Assembly: GCA_963573315.1 (NCBI GenBank)
Contig: OY752141.1
Coordinates: forward strand, 620,001 to 684,000
Reading direction: 5' to 3'
Source of the DNA: Entomortierella parvispora
Lineage: Eukaryota; Mortierellomycota; Mortierellomycetes; Mortierellales; Mortierellaceae
Length of the DNA: 64,000 nucleotides
Shown here: in pieces, positions 1 through 12,498 of the stretch
How positions within the stretch are numbered: the stretch's first letter is position 1
Layout: each line of letters opens with the position of its first letter
The notes under the pieces: model-generated
Seen by the model: only the letters and a program-made list of their open reading frames with translations
What the model was told of the DNA's origin: nothing
The model's database searches: none
Program-made: the position numbers and the translations under genes

Positions 1-1129
1 GTGGATAGGATGCAGGCGTAGGGGGTCGAGGGCGATGAGGAGACCCTGGACGTACCGATGGGTTTACGGGAAGGCTGGGAGAGTAGATGAAAGGTGGCGC
101 ACTCAGCCAGGTCAGGGGCAGACAAGGACGATGGATGCAGGGATGGGAGGACGGAAAGTTGATGGAGAGGGATGAGAGACGGAGGGAAGAAGGCAGAGAC
201 GGGAGAGAGATGCGGGACAAGGAGGAGGGAGTGATGAGAGAAATAGAAATAGAAAGAGAAAGAGAAAAGAAAAGAGAGGAGGGAAGGACGCGGATGAACA
301 GAAAGTGATGATGATGGAGACAAAAGGGACGGCGAGGGCGAGAAAGTGAGCCTGGGTCTGGTCTCTGGCCGTGTGGAGAGCGAGAGTGCGGCCCCTTAAC
401 AGGATGGCAATCTGCACGACACGCACCTCACACTACACTGACACTAAGTACTATGCTACGCGCACTCGGGGATTGCAACACCACACCGCACCACACCACG
501 CACCGAACACACCGCACCACACCACGCACCGAACACACCGACCGACACACACAGACGACACCCAGACTAAAAAGCGGGCGCGAATGTGCCTGCCATTGGC
601 GGGACAAATGGCAGTGATGTCTGTCTGTTTAAAAGCCATTTGTCCCGTCATCCCCTCTTCCTTCTTCCCCTTCCCTCCCTTTCTTTGCCTCCAAGCAAAG
701 CAAAGCAACGCAACGTCAAGCCATCCCGCACAAAGCGAGCCAACGACCGACCGACAGCCGACTCGACTCCCTGCTCCGCACGCTTGCCCTCTATTTTTTT
801 TTTTTTTGTTTTATCACTCTTTTCGTTCTTCCTTAACCTTTCCTGTGTTCTGCTGTCAAGACACAACTGTGCTCTTCCGCAACCTCTTCACCCCACCGAC
901 CCGTCTTGGCAGCTCCTTCTCTCATCTTTGTTCTCGTCTATTCTCCCTGTTGTCCTTTCTTTGGACAGAGGGCTGTTCTTTTCCCTCGCTCTCCTTCACC
1001 TTCCCTGGCCCCGCCGTCTTTTTTTTCTCCTTCTTTCTTGCAGCGGTGCGGAGCGTCCAGTGCGCCCAAAGTTGACTGTCGAGCCAGTGTTGTGCTCCTT
1101 TGCCACCACAGGTCACTCTCCTGCTGACC
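1..1129. other. No gene supported; low-complexity upstream region
   Basis: The first 300 bases are purine-rich (GA-rich) on the + strand and open only in compositional frames on both strands. From about 640 the + strand becomes pyrimidine-rich (TTCC/CTTC runs), which is how 5' leaders look elsewhere in this window, so the right-hand part is probably promoter and leader of the gene starting at 1130. No splice-compatible coding exon was recognised. Confidence 0.6.
483..540. repeat. 26-base tandem repeat, two exact copies
   Basis: The 26-base unit at 483-508 is repeated exactly at 509-534 and begins a third partial copy (535-540). It is an ACACCGCACC-type C/A-rich repeat within non-coding DNA. 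Confidence 0.85.
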
Positions 1130-3663
1130 ATGGCCCATGGTAAGAAACTCCCCAAAGTACTAGTCCTTTTCTTCGCACTTTGCCACCATTATTAAAAACC
1201 AATGTTCACAAGTCATGTCTGTCCAGTCTCTTGGCTCTGGTTCTTGATCATCTCCATTCTGGTGGCCCCGAGAAGGGGTTCTTCATGCAGAGAGTGGAGA
1301 GGACATCCTATCATCTCCTCTTCCTCTTTCTTCCCCCCTTCTTCACTGTGACCCTGACTCTATCCAGTCATCTCTTTGCTAACCAAACCAACATTTTCAA
1401 CCCTTTTGTTGTTGCGGCTTTTTTTCTCGTGTGTTGTTGTTATTGTCCGTGTTCCCGCCAAATGAATCTAATAGATCACATCCCAAGCAAGAGAAAGGAG
1501 TTGCACCACCCTGGGATCATGGAGATCCATGCCCCCTCTTCCTCCTCCATCGTCCTCCTTCCTTCCCACCCGTCCCAGTCGTCCTGGACCCCTCCTTTGT
1601 CCGCAGACTCGACCGCGTCCTCCCCCTCAACCTTGACTTCAGCTCTCATGTGGTCATCTCGGACTCACTCTCAGGTCTTGGACGAGAACGCGAACGAGAA
1701 TGAGAACGAGAACGCGAACGAGAATGAGAATGAGAACGAGAACAAGGATGAGGACGCGTCTGAAACGGCGCACCGAAGCAAGCGCCGCAGAGACAACTAT
1801 TTCTCTGTGGACAAAGATGACCACGATATGAGCATTGTGATTCCAGAGACAGACGTGGTAATCATCTCGAATTCTCCTTCGCCTTCTCCCAACCAGCTGG
1901 AGGAAGGCAACAAGGTCCAAGTTGACGATGATGTCCAGTTTACGGTCGATCAGGAGGAGACTCGGCACTATCAGCTCGCTGATCAGTCCATCCAACGTAT
2001 CGAGACTGACTCCAAGACGCCGGCCGTCGCGATCGAGAGGTCTCGCCTAGAGTCTAGTCCCCGCTCTTCATCTGAGGTGCAAGAAGTCGTGAAGGAAGCT
2101 AAGTTCAGCACTCCACCAGCCATGAGGACTCTCGAGGCCCTGTCGGAAGACACGTCTTCATCTGCTGGAGACCTCATAGACGGTGCCCAAAAGTCGATCG
2201 AGACTATGAAGGAAAAGGATATGCAAGCCGCTTCTGCTGCCCTTCCCAAAAAGAATGACGCCGGTTATGACCCCAAAACAGAACGTGATGTCAGTATCAA
2301 GACGGTTGTAAAGCCTCATGATGCGGAGGTAAAAGCGGCCGCAGTGCAAGAGTTAAATACAGCTGTTCTTCTCAAGGACGACCACTCTCCTGACCCTGAG
2401 TTGCCTTTTGCCTCTCGAGTCTCCCGCCGTACCTCGTCCTCGTTGCCCATTGAAGCGCACCCCCCGCCTCTTGCAGCTTTAAACCATGTTCTCCCGCGCG
2501 AGACTGAGAGTCGCGCGGATACGAACGCTGCCGACAAGGAAAACAAGCAAGCCAAAGACGCTGCTGTTCACTACCCATTACCGGATTTCTCAGAAGATGT
2601 CCGTCATCGACGGGTCTCCACAGCTCCTCCCTCTGTGATCTCTATCCAATCTGAGGATTCTGTCTATTTCGTTCCAAAGCCTAGCACGGCACGAAAAAAG
2701 GCCCCCAAGGAGAGTGCAGTTCGAACGATGTCGCAAGCCGAAAGCCAGAATGCGGCTCCCTCGCGTGCGACTTCCAGGCGCGCCTCCACAACAGCTACAG
2801 CGCCCCAGGTGATTGACATTGTGGGAATGCGTAGCTCAACCCGTCGTTCTAGTCAGTCGGGGAACGGAGAGAATCCAGACTCAGCCGTTTGTATTCAGTC
2901 TGAGGACGACGATGACGACGTTATTGTCTTGGATGTGCGACGTCCTGGTCCTCGCGCTCCTGGAGAATATCCTCTTTCCGACAATTTTGTTCGCGCTCCA
3001 GGAGTTCCTCGCCTTCGAGACTTTGCGTTGCCATCCCTGCAGAGACTGTCTTCCAGATCGGCCAGTGTTATCAGGAAACGATCGCGACAGCAGAGCAGCC
3101 GACTCGGCTCTTTGGAAAGTCAAGATGATCAAACAGACACGGACCGTTATGGAGAAGATACCATACGTCTTGACGATGATGTCTGGGAGGATCAGTTGGA
3201 TGAATGGCATCCATACGCCCAAGGTGCGATTCAGTTGATCAACTCACCTGAATGGATCCCAAACAATGAAAGGTCACAAGATTCCGAGACTGGATCTCGT
3301 TCTTTTAGTTTTTTCACCGACAGGTTGACACCGCCACCACCACCTCCGTCCAGTGTCGGTGACGCTGGAACAGAAGAGAGGCAGGTGATGGTCATGAAGA
3401 GTCCCTCACCTCGAATCTCCAGATCTCGAGCTCGCTCTCCGATCACCTTCCCGGGTACAGAAGGTTCAAGATCGAACAGATCCAGCCCTGTTGCCGTGGC
3501 CCCTGCTCCCGTACCCCTGATCTTACCGCGCAACGGCCGTGCCGCACAACCACAGTTTCAGTCCGAAATGAAGTCCCTTTCCCCCGTGCAGTCGCCACCG
3601 CCCCACTCTCAAAACTCTCGACCCCAAAGATTCGGCCCCTTACCTTTACTCATCAAACGATAA
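1130..3663 (+). CDS. Disordered acidic/Ser-rich protein with SUMO-interaction-like motifs, unknown function
   Basis: Proposed exons 1130-1139 and 1475-3663 give 732 residues. The first exon is ATG GCC CAT G in a strong ACCATGG context, followed by a consensus GTAAGA donor. The acceptor TAATAG at 1473-1474 is the only nearby one that joins in frame. The alternative start is the unspliced ATG at 1462. The protein is almost entirely low complexity: an Asn-Glu repeat near residues 70-95, a basic SKRRR patch just after it, many Ser/Pro stretches and a PPPPPP run near 625. Several short acidic-flanked hydrophobic motifs (SIVIPE and VVIIS near 120-140, VISIQSED near 390, VIDIV near 447, VIVLD after five Asp near 487) resemble SUMO-interaction motifs. 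No catalytic domain is visible. A nuclear role is inference from composition only. Confidence 0.7.
1684..1749 (+). repeat. In-frame GARAAY repeat encoding Asn-Glu
   Basis: An imperfect hexanucleotide repeat of GAGAAC/GCGAAC/GAGAAT units inside the coding region at 1130-3663. It encodes alternating Glu and Asn with occasional Ala, typical of an expandable disordered tract. Confidence 0.85.
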
Positions 3664-3862
3664 TCCACCAAAAAAAACATAGCCTTTTAATATCTGTTCT
3701 TTTTCTTCCTTCCTTTCCTCACTTTTCTCGTTTGCCTCCTGTCATTTCGTCCTTTTTTTTTGTATACTTTCATAGCTTCATGTAAAATTACTCACAAAAA
3801 ATAAAAAAATCCGTATTCTGTTAATGTTTTTTTTTTGTTTTATTTTTCAAACCAAAATGTCC

Positions 3863-6800
3863 CTAAAACTTCTGAAGGCCAGCACTAGCAATGTATTGGT
3901 TCCACTCGTCCCAATCAATGGTATTGGGGATGCCGAAGAATGGGTTCGGTACTGCCATCAAATTAGGGTTCTGCCCTGAGGAATTGGAAGACGAAGACGA
4001 GGGGACAGCCGTGTCCTGTTGAGGGAACAGTGGTAGACTCGAGTAGTCTTCCATGACGCCAGGGATTGCCGACGCACCGCCTCTTGACACCGACATGTTG
4101 CTGTTGTTGTTGTTGTTGGCAGTGGCGGTATTTCCATTAAAATTATAGACGCCACCATCCATTGCGTTGCCCAATGCCAAAGTAGTTGAAGGGGGTTGCA
4201 CCGATGATTGCTGCTGATGCTGTTGGAACTGAGGAACAGGACCCATCGAGGAGTCGAATCCCTGTTGCTGTCCAAACCCTTGCGTAGAGTATTGGAGTGC
4301 GGCATATTGCTGCTGTTGGTGTTGCTGCAAAGAATTTTGTTTTTGATCCTGGTTCAGTTGGGAGCCTCCTGACGTTGATTCTTGCTGCTGCTGCGACTGT
4401 TGTAGTTGTCCGTTTCGGCCCTGGAGTGCCAGGGGGGATGAAAACAAGGGCGTGGCAGAAAACGACTGCAATTGTTGCAATTCCTGCTGTTGGGCCATTT
4501 GCAACTGCTGTTGAGCCATCATCTGCTCATAGTCCATAAACGCCTGGCCCTGTGCAAACATGCCTGGCGTCGTCAACGAAGAGAATGTAAAGACATTCTG
4601 ATCCGGCAGAGAATTCGTCCCTTGGACAGCGGCCATTGGTGGAGACGGTGACGATGCAGTAACGTTTGGAAACAAAAGTGAGTTTCGCTGAGACGTTGGT
4701 TTACGGACCTTCTTCATGGGACGCGTAGTTGTTTGAGCAGAACCAGCAGTGGGAGCACTGTGGTTCTTGGAGGATGTCGATGTCCCTTGTTCAGAAGAGG
4801 GCACAAAGGATGATTCAGAGTCGCCAGAGGCGCCAGAGACTTCTGGAACCATATCTGAAGATTCGGGGTTCTGGACCGTCGTCGTCAACGGTGACGAGTT
4901 TGGCGTAGGAGAACTGGAGGAGGTTGTTTGAGGTGAGCCATAAGAGCTTTTAGGTGCAAAAAGAAGGGTTCCTCCAGAAGGGTGATTCTGATCTCTCAAG
5001 ATAATAGGACAGCCACCCAAATGTTGCTCTGTCTTGGGGGGCGTTGCGTAGAACGGTGACTGGTCAGCGGCAATGTAGGGACCCATCGTCTTGCCCTCAG
5101 AGTCGTGATTCTCAAAGTTGAGGTGCGCATTCATAAGATCCTCCAATAGATTAGAAAACTTTGCCGCATTGAACCATCGCTCGCCTAATCTTTTCATGTG
5201 CGTGATTCCCTTGACAAGGTTTGCCCTCGCTTGAGCCTGAAGTCGAGGGTCCACAGAGGCTGAATTAGTGAGGTGAATCAGGGAGGACGTAAGGACCTCG
5301 TAGGTCGTAAAGTTCCAAGCGTAGTTGAGGCCGTCATTCTCTGCCATCTTCTCTGTCAAGTGCGTGATCGAGTTGGCGGCTGATATGCAAATATTGAGTG
5401 ATGGGATAGACTGGGACAAGTTGGACTTTGTCAAAGTCGTGGGCACCATGTAGGGCCGATGCAGAAGAATCAGGGCCGAATCTAAAATGAGTTGGGTTGA
5501 AGCGGAAAGAGCAGAGTATTAGACTGTTGCCCACTTTGTTAAGTACTGATGACCACGTTTAGCGACAAGCACTTACAATATGAACTATGGATCATTGCCA
5601 CCAGGTGGTTGATCTTTGAGGCGCCAGAAGAAACAGCTTCGTGGTCATACTTCAACTCGGGAGGAAGGGAAAGAAGCCACTGCGTGAGCTTCGTATCAAG
5701 CTCCGCGACCGCAGAGCTAATGCGATCGGGACCATGGTGTCTTGTGGTGGCCGCGTACACGCGTCCGAGAATCTGTCCGAGGATCTGGGCTAACTTGATA
5801 GTTTCCACAAAGTATCCAAGGGCAAAAGAGGATTCAGCCTTGATCTTGTCATTGTTTTCATGAGGTGAAGGAGCGTTTCCATCGGCATCGGCCCAATCCT
5901 GCTCGACCGGCGAGGGATAGTCGACATCGCAGTCGCTGTCGTCAATGGCCATTGGTCGGCCCATTGAGGCGCTCACCCATCTATCCATAACGTAGCAAAT
6001 CCACCACAGGCGCTTGCGAATTTCGGTCTCCAGTGGCGGTAGATGCCAGCGTGCAGAGTTGCGGTGCATACCCATATCTTGGGCCATACGTGTGGCCATG
6101 CCCAGCATGACCCAAACACGACCGCCTGATTTTGCGCTTGTGGATCGATAAGTGACCATGAGTAGCAGAGCCTGGATAGAGGATTGACGAGGTAACTCGT
6201 ACTCGATATCAATGAGTCGCTTCGCCCGTGCAAAGTATTCGTCTCCAAATCCTTCGGGATCGTGACCAAAACCAACAATCTCTGGATGGTCCGAGAATCG
6301 AGATGCGACTGCAAACATGGCATTGAGTAGCACCATTGGGGGTCGCTTCTCTGGATCTGGGTTTCGATATTGACGCATGAACGTTGGCTTGTGGAGGACA
6401 GGCATGTTTGGGTGCACATATGTGAAGTATGTCTCGATCAGGTGCTCTGCTAAATCTCGAGGGGGCAATGACATGCTTGCTGCCATCTGGGCGACGGCGG
6501 CATCCTTTTCGACAAGCCAATCCTGATGTTCCCTGAGTTTGCGCGGAACCACGAGGAATCCATGTCGAAGAATCTGGTTCTTTTGCAACAGATCGATTCC
6601 AGAGCTGTTTCCGAGATACCGAATAAAACCTCCGTCGTCTAAGCTCATCGAATCTAAGCTGTCTGAGAGAGCATTGATTTTTTCTCTTGCGTCCTTGTCA
6701 AAAGGCAAGACCTCATCTTCGTCTTCAGACTTTATGTTGTCGACATAGGTAGAGATAGAAGCCGCCTCCGTTGTAGGTGAGCAGATGCTGTGCTGAATGG

Positions 6801-7837
6801 AAGTGGCGGGGGTGTCGGGAGTGTGTGGTACCCAACTAGAGTCCGCAGACTCGAGATCGTCGTCTTGATCCTCCTTCCAGCTGTCGAGGTCTGATTTGGG
6901 GCGCTCTCCTGTTTGGACAAGGCCTCCGAGGAGGTTCTCCATGCGGTGCAGCCTGTTTTCCAATGCTTCGATATAGCCTTTGGGCGGGCCTCTCTTCTTG
7001 GCCGAGTCATTGAATCTGAAAGAAAATAGCAGCAAGGTTATTAAAGATGGCGGGAAGCTTCTTTCTCTCTTTCTTTCTTTTTTTTTGCGGGTGCGTGCAA
7101 CAAGACAGTGCAAAAGGTGCTTTCGCTCAGGTTGGTGAAACATCGATTGTTTTGGGCCAAGATGGATCTTTCCAAAGGGTTCAGATCCAGTGTGTTGGTT
7201 GGAGGCGTCGATGGTTTGACTTACGTGCATTGAAAGCCAAACGTGGTGCAATTTGTACAGGAAGGTTGAAGGCCATCGCACCGGACCTTTTTTCTTCGGC
7301 AAGTATCACTGTTTGCAGGGAAGGGGTGTGGCGTGAAGGAGGGAGGGGAGGAAAGAAAGGGCGGCAGCGGTAATATGGTAAGCAGGAAGAGAGAAAAAAA
7401 AAGTGTGAAGGTCAGTAAAAGAGGACAAAACAGGGTGGTGAGACAGAGTAGGGTTGTGAGGGCTAAGAAAAGAAGCCCGGTCCCAGGGAAGTCAACAGAC
7501 AATAACATTAAGGCACAACAACACAAGAGCCAGGGATCAGACCAAGGGTCAAGATAACGAGAGTGAAGGCAAGAAAAAAAAAGGGTACACCGTCCAGACC
7601 GTCAAAACAACACCGTCTCTCGTGTGAGTGGAGGGAGCAGTGAGGAGAAGTGATCGGTAGTAGAGCAGGTGTTGCGTAGTCCTGTTGTCAGTTGAACAGA
7701 AAGTCGACTTGCTGTGCCCAAGAAGAAAAGGGCAAGGGCCAGTCCAATCAAGGTGAGGGTAAGAGCAAAAGATAAAAGACGCACCAGGCTCTGGAGACCC
7801 TTCTCCGCTTTGCGTCGAGCTGCTCCTGTGTCGACAT
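3863..7837 (-). CDS. Zn2Cys6 fungal transcription factor with Gln-rich C-terminal region
   Basis: Four exons in consistent phase: 7785-7837, 7225-7308, 5577-7015 and 3863-5481, giving 1064 residues. The zinc cluster is assembled across three exons: C18-x2-C21-x6-C28-x6-C35-x2-C38-x6-C45. The first Cys codon is split TG|T by the 476-base first intron (donor GTGCGT, acceptor ACAG). A basic segment RGPPKGYIEALENRL follows, a linker/coiled-coil start common in fungal Zn2Cys6 proteins. Residues about 230-480 match the fungal-specific transcription factor domain (HLIETYFTYVHPNMPVLHKP, later RLWWICYVMDRW). The exon 3/4 join restores the HSSYYSALILLHRPYM motif. The last 200 residues are rich in Gln (about 840-950), Asn and Ser, as in activation domains. 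It should bind CGG-type DNA sites in the nucleus. Targets cannot be inferred. It is divergent from the TBC gene across 778 bases. Confidence 0.9.
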
Positions 7838-8615
7838 TCGCTTTTGGAGGAGAAAGAGGAGAAGAGAAGAGGAGGGATAGAGAAAGAGGGAGAGGGAGAA
7901 AGAGAAGAGAGAGAGTGGGGAGAGAAGAGGAAAAATGAGTGAATGAAGTAATGAATGAATGAGAGAGTGAATGGAAGAACAAAGAGTGGATGAGGGAATG
8001 AAAGAAGCTGCGGGGGGCGAGGGAAGAAGAGAGAGAGAGAGAAAGAGAAAGAGAGAGGGAGACCAAAGACACAAGAGACGAGAGACAAGAGACAAGAGAC
8101 AATAATGGCACAAAGGCAGAAGGAGACAGAAAAGGCATTTTTGTCTGTTTTGTGTGCTCAATTGTGTTGGCAAGCGCTTCTCAATTGGCACGCACTTGGC
8201 AGACATGGCTGCGCAGGAAGCGCAGACGACGGTGGAAGGCGACAAATCAGCACCAGCGACTGGACACACAACTCACCGAGAGATCCACGTGACTTTTTTG
8301 ATCACTCTCTCTCGGTCTGCAGCCTGGGCAGAAAGAGCCCTGAAAGACCGCTTTCGCCCTTCCACATCCAAACGCGAACCGCGCTCTCATCTCGCTCCTG
8401 ATCCATCGACAGTGCTCCTCCGTCTGCTTGCTTGCTTGTTAGTCACCATCCGCTCAAGAGCCTCCTTGTGCCTCCATCCATCCGTTCATCCATTCATCCA
8501 TCCATCTACACAACATCCTTTGTTGCCCTTTCCCTTCTTTCCTTAATCCCCCACTCACACCATTCCTTCCATCAAGACCCGTACCCTTCTTGCCGTCGTC
8601 GCTGCTCTCCTGGCC
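7838..8615. promoter_or_regulatory. Divergent promoter region of the Zn2Cys6 factor and the TBC gene
   Basis: A 778-base interval between two divergent start codons. It holds a GA-rich stretch (about 7850-8100) that mirrors the pyrimidine-rich leader of the minus-strand gene. A CACGTGAC motif lies at 8286-8293. Pyrimidine-rich leader sequence with CATC repeats (about 8470-8510) precedes the + strand gene. No coding exon was recognised. Confidence 0.5.
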
Positions 8616-10710
8616 ATGACGCGCGCAAGACAGCTCCAGAACAGCTACTTGAAGGCGAAATCCAACAGTTTCGCTGCCCACGGATCTGCCTCCCTGCGCC
8701 ATCGACGACCCCGCACAAAGGACGCGTTAGCACAGGAGAAGCGGATCAGACTTTTGGACGAAGCCATCGTCACAGGCGACATCACTGCCTTAAGAAGACT
8801 TTCTGTCACCGGCCAAGGATTCGTGAACGATGGGATCCGTCGTCGGGTTTGGTAAAGTATCCGTGGCGGTTGTGGTTCCAGTGTTTTCTGTTACTATTTG
8901 TTGTTACCAACACAAGTGTGGACGGGTAGCATGTGACGCTTGGGACGGGATGTAGTTTTCGCGTGCTCAAAGTTTCCCTGCAGATATCTAACTTTACCGT
9001 GTTCCTTTGTTACAGGCCGCTGTTATTGAGAACACATGTCCCCAGGAGAGAGTTTGCTTCAGGTAGGCGACCTATGCGACTGAATGTCCCGAAATAGCCA
9101 ACTACAGTACTCAATACTCATAATTATTATTATTCTGTGCCAGATACGTTCGAAACGCACAAGGATGAATCTCAAGTCGAGCTGGACATTATCCGGTCGT
9201 TCACCCATCTCTCTGGCGAATCTAGTGAGTTCTCATTTTGTTGTCAGTAGGCAACTGGATGGAGATTGTCAATAGGGCCAAAGAACGCGTTTTTGACACG
9301 ATGCGTGTTTCTATTGCTCGAATTTAGAGAGCAAACAAATAATTAAGAAACAGAGACAGGCAGATCTTCAGGATATCATCATGGATGTACTTCAGAGACA
9401 CCCCAAGCTCGCCTATTATCAGGTAAGTGGCTTCATTCTCTCGTAAGTATTCCATGTGTTCGGAGGCAAGGACACGAATGTTGAGCTCTTCCGCATGACT
9501 TTGATCGTTCCTAGGGCTTCCATGATGTATGTACAACACTGTTGGTTGTCTTGGGCAAAGAAGCGGCTACTCTTGCTGCGGAATCGTTGGCCATGTTTTT
9601 CTTCAGGGACTGTATGCTGGACAACCTTGAGCCTGTTCTGGATCAACTGTCTCTCATGACAGCGTTATTGAGACTGGAGGATCCTGAAGTCCAAGAGTTT
9701 TTGGATAAGTAAGGCCTTGCGGAACGTAGATATCCATTGGCATTGAATGGCCATTCGGACTCAACGTACTAACACACAACAATTCAATAATAGATCAGAG
9801 ACTTTGCCATTCTTCCCGTTGAGCTGGGTCATTACCTGGTGTGCTCATGACTTGAGTGATTTCGCAAAGATTGCTCGCCTTTACGACTTTTTGATCTGCT
9901 TCAATCCACTCATGTCTGTTTATCTTACTGCAGCGGTAAGAAGTCAAGAGAACGCTAACGAGACGTCGTCAACTTCAATTGCGTCAACGAATGTACTAAT
10001 CGGGACGCTTATCATGCTTTCAGGTTGTCATGTCGAGAAGGGACGAGCTTTTTGAAGTAGAATGCGACAACGCCATGGTTCACACTTTTCTTACAAAGTT
10101 TCCCAAGGATGTAGATCTGGAACGTATCATTTCACATGCACATCAGTTGTACACAACATATCCTCCGGAATCTCTTCAGAATCAAGCTGAAAGCTGGTTG
10201 GATGCAAAGTATGTTTTCTAGATTGCATCGCGTCGCTTGCAGACTTTGTTGTTGGCTCGATCGCGTCTCAGTTCAAAAATGACTAATCCCAGTTTTTCTT
10301 CTTTGTTTTCCTTGTGTTCGCAGCTCATGTGTCAACACATTCATCAGACGAGGAACGAGCCTGTATAACGATCTGGATGAAAAGGCAATATTGACTGCAG
10401 TCGATTTCGGTCCTATTGACTTGCTTTTGAGTCAACCAAGGGTCAAGAAGACCAAAGAAACCTCTGCTCTTTCAAAATACCCACCGAGTGCGCTTAAGCT
10501 TTACCGTCGAAACATGGCAGCAATGGTTGCCTTTTCTGCCGCCTCAATGGGTACTGCCGCGCTCCTTTTGATGAACTCTGCGGTTTTTAGGTAATCAAAT
10601 AGCCCCTGCTACAATCAGAACAAGAAAGAGTACGACTGTAGCGCAATATTAACCCTCGGCACCCTTCTGTTTTTTTTAGAGAATGGCTCGCAAATTCGGG
10701 TCTTCGCTAG
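8616..10710 (+). CDS. Tail-anchored TBC-domain Rab GTPase-activating protein (TBC1D20/Gyp8-like)
   Basis: Nine exons: 8616-8851, 9016-9062, 9144-9224, 9328-9422, 9515-9708, 9794-9935, 10024-10208, 10324-10590 and 10680-10710. All phases agree and give 425 residues; human TBC1D20 is about 400. The TBC domain starts with RRRVWPLLL near residue 76 and contains both catalytic fingers: LDIIR with D109 and R112 (arginine finger) and YYQG with Q153 (glutamine finger). FHDV and LPFFPLSWVITWCAHDL follow. A hydrophobic segment near residues 392-412 and a short tail suggest a C-terminal ER anchor, as in TBC1D20 and Gyp8. Members of this group accelerate GTP hydrolysis by Rab1/Ypt1-type GTPases at the ER-Golgi interface; that substrate is inferred from the family. 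The next gene, PRA1, is also in early-secretory Rab traffic but lies tail to tail on the other strand. Confidence 0.92.
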
Positions 10711-10847
10711 TACTGGAGCGAGACACATGCGGAACAAAATCACCAAGATCGCTTTCACGTAGACAACAACGCAAATAATGTAATGTTAAAATACATGTCA
10801 TTTATTATGAGTGGAGGGGGTGAGAGATAGCGGGGAGATGGATAACA

Positions 10848-11736
10848 TTAAACAACAGAGACAAAGTCTCCTTCAACGCCTTCCTGCATGACGGCAGCGT
10901 GTCCAAGAATGCTCACTGCACTGGCACCGACGATCCAAAAGACGGTGCCTAGTGTTGAGCTGAAAAAGAACAGGGGAACTGCAATGCAGATCAATCCAGT
11001 CTGGAGCTGACGTGCGTTAAAGGTGCTTGAACCCAAGGTCAAACCCTCTGGGGGGACGCGGGCGATCACGTACATGCCTCCGACCACAAAGGCTACGCTG
11101 AACATCAGCATGAAGTTGGTGATCCTGTGGTTTGAGGGGGAAAAAAGATGTGGAAGATTTTTAGCCAAGAGATCGGTTATTTTGGTTTCGTCGCCAAGAC
11201 TTTCCATGTTGATCCTGTTCAGCATCTTGTGGTGTGTCCTGTTCCCTTGTGTCTCGCCTCGTCCTTTGGTCAGCTCCTCCAATGTGAATCGTCTCCTTAG
11301 TCCCTTTTTTTGTCCTTTGCTATATCTACAAGTTGCCTTGATTCCACTAGACTTACAAGCTGTAGGCGGTGATTGCGAGGAACATCAAAAGATAGTTGCC
11401 CTGGAAGTACGTAAGGTTGTAGTTGAATCTGGAAGTAACGTCTACACAAAGAAGGAAGAAAGGTCAGTTCCTCAACTTCATCCCTTTAGCACACTTTTGT
11501 TTTACACACGCGAGAGAAAACATACTAGCGAATCCAGTAGGCTTGGAGAGTCTGTTTCGGTCAAAGAACTCGCTCATGGGACGGAGAGAAGAAAGACGTT
11601 CCTCGCGGAACTTTTGAAGGTAGCCCAGTCCAAATGCAGCGGCGGATGATGAGGCCGAGGCAACGTCGGCACCAGAGGGGAATGAGCCCGTGAAGGGGTC
11701 CGAGGTGGGAACGGCAGAGTAAGCGGGGGCGGCCAT
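10848..11736 (-). CDS. PRA1 family protein (prenylated Rab acceptor)
   Basis: Three exons: 11526-11736, 11357-11441 and 10848-11124, 190 residues. The N-terminal 35 residues are Ser/Ala-rich. The PRA1 domain begins at RPMSEFFDRNRLSKP and continues with RFNYNLTYFQGNYLLMF, which matches the conserved RxxxNxxYFxxNY signature of the family. Hydrophobic hairpins follow (FLAITAYSLITNFMLMFSVAF; LICIAVPLFFFSSTLGTVFWI). PRA1/Yip3 proteins are four-pass Golgi/ER membrane proteins that bind prenylated Rabs and help deliver them to membranes. It is convergent with the TBC gene with 137 bases between stop codons. Confidence 0.93.
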
Positions 11737-12498
11737 ATTGGGGTATTGGGGGATGAAAGTGATGAAGTGGGGAAAGAGATGGAAGAGGAAATGAGAGAGA
11801 TGGAGCGACGGTGGATGAGGACGAGTACAGAAATAGAGAGCAGAGGGCGAAGAACGACAAAAAAAAAACGAGGGGTCACAGACCCTTTTATCCAGCGGCC
11901 TGCGTTTTGCCACGACGCACATTCGGCGCACATTGGAACCCTGGCAGAAAAGATCCCCTTGTCTGGTCTGGAGAATGTTGTTTTCCATCTCTGTGTATCT
12001 GCTCAACCAACGCACGATCGCCGTCGACTCTTGGCCCTTGCTCAAGCAAGCCACAGTCTGTGCTCTTGGCGGATCGACATCGTGGCAACTCCCAACTCTT
12101 CCAAAAAAGCAACAAAAAGATGTCACCCACAGCCCATGTCGCCACGATAGAACTCCAGTCTTCTATCCTGTCCGTTGCCCGATTCCAAACTTGCACAAAC
12201 AAACACCGTTTCATGCATCTTATTCGTTGTTGCCTACATGGTGGCAGTCTCCATCACTGGAGAATATAGAGCGTTAGGATAGAATCCCTATTCAGCCTTA
12301 CCCTTGGTTACGCCTTGACTATGACCTTGGCAATCTTCAGAACTAGGAATTGTCGTTTGTGGTGCGTTCCGGGCTTTCCTTTGAACCTCTTTCCCTTTCT
12401 CTTCCTACCTTTCCACACTCATCGACACATATCTTCTGCCAGTTGAACCTCGTCGTGTGCCATTTCCTACCGCTCTTTACTCTTAACTCACACACACA
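11737..12498. promoter_or_regulatory. Divergent upstream region of PRA1 and the chitin-binding gene
   Basis: 762 bases between two divergent start codons. The left part is purine-rich on + (a pyrimidine-rich leader for PRA1 on -). The right part from about 12360 is TTTCC/CTCTTT-rich and ends in an ACACACACA run directly before the ATG at 12499. Open frames exist on both strands, but none shows a recognisable protein or consistent splice phases. Confidence 0.45.

Noticed and set aside
112-426. Open frame on the minus strand at the left edge
   Set aside because: It is a run of Leu/Phe/Ser/Pro from a purine-rich + strand; no domain, no splice support.
7549-8269. Long minus-strand open frames rich in Ser/Leu/Phe
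   Set aside because: They are compositional frames through the GA-rich leader. Only the 53-base piece 7785-7837 is used, as exon 1 of the transcription factor.
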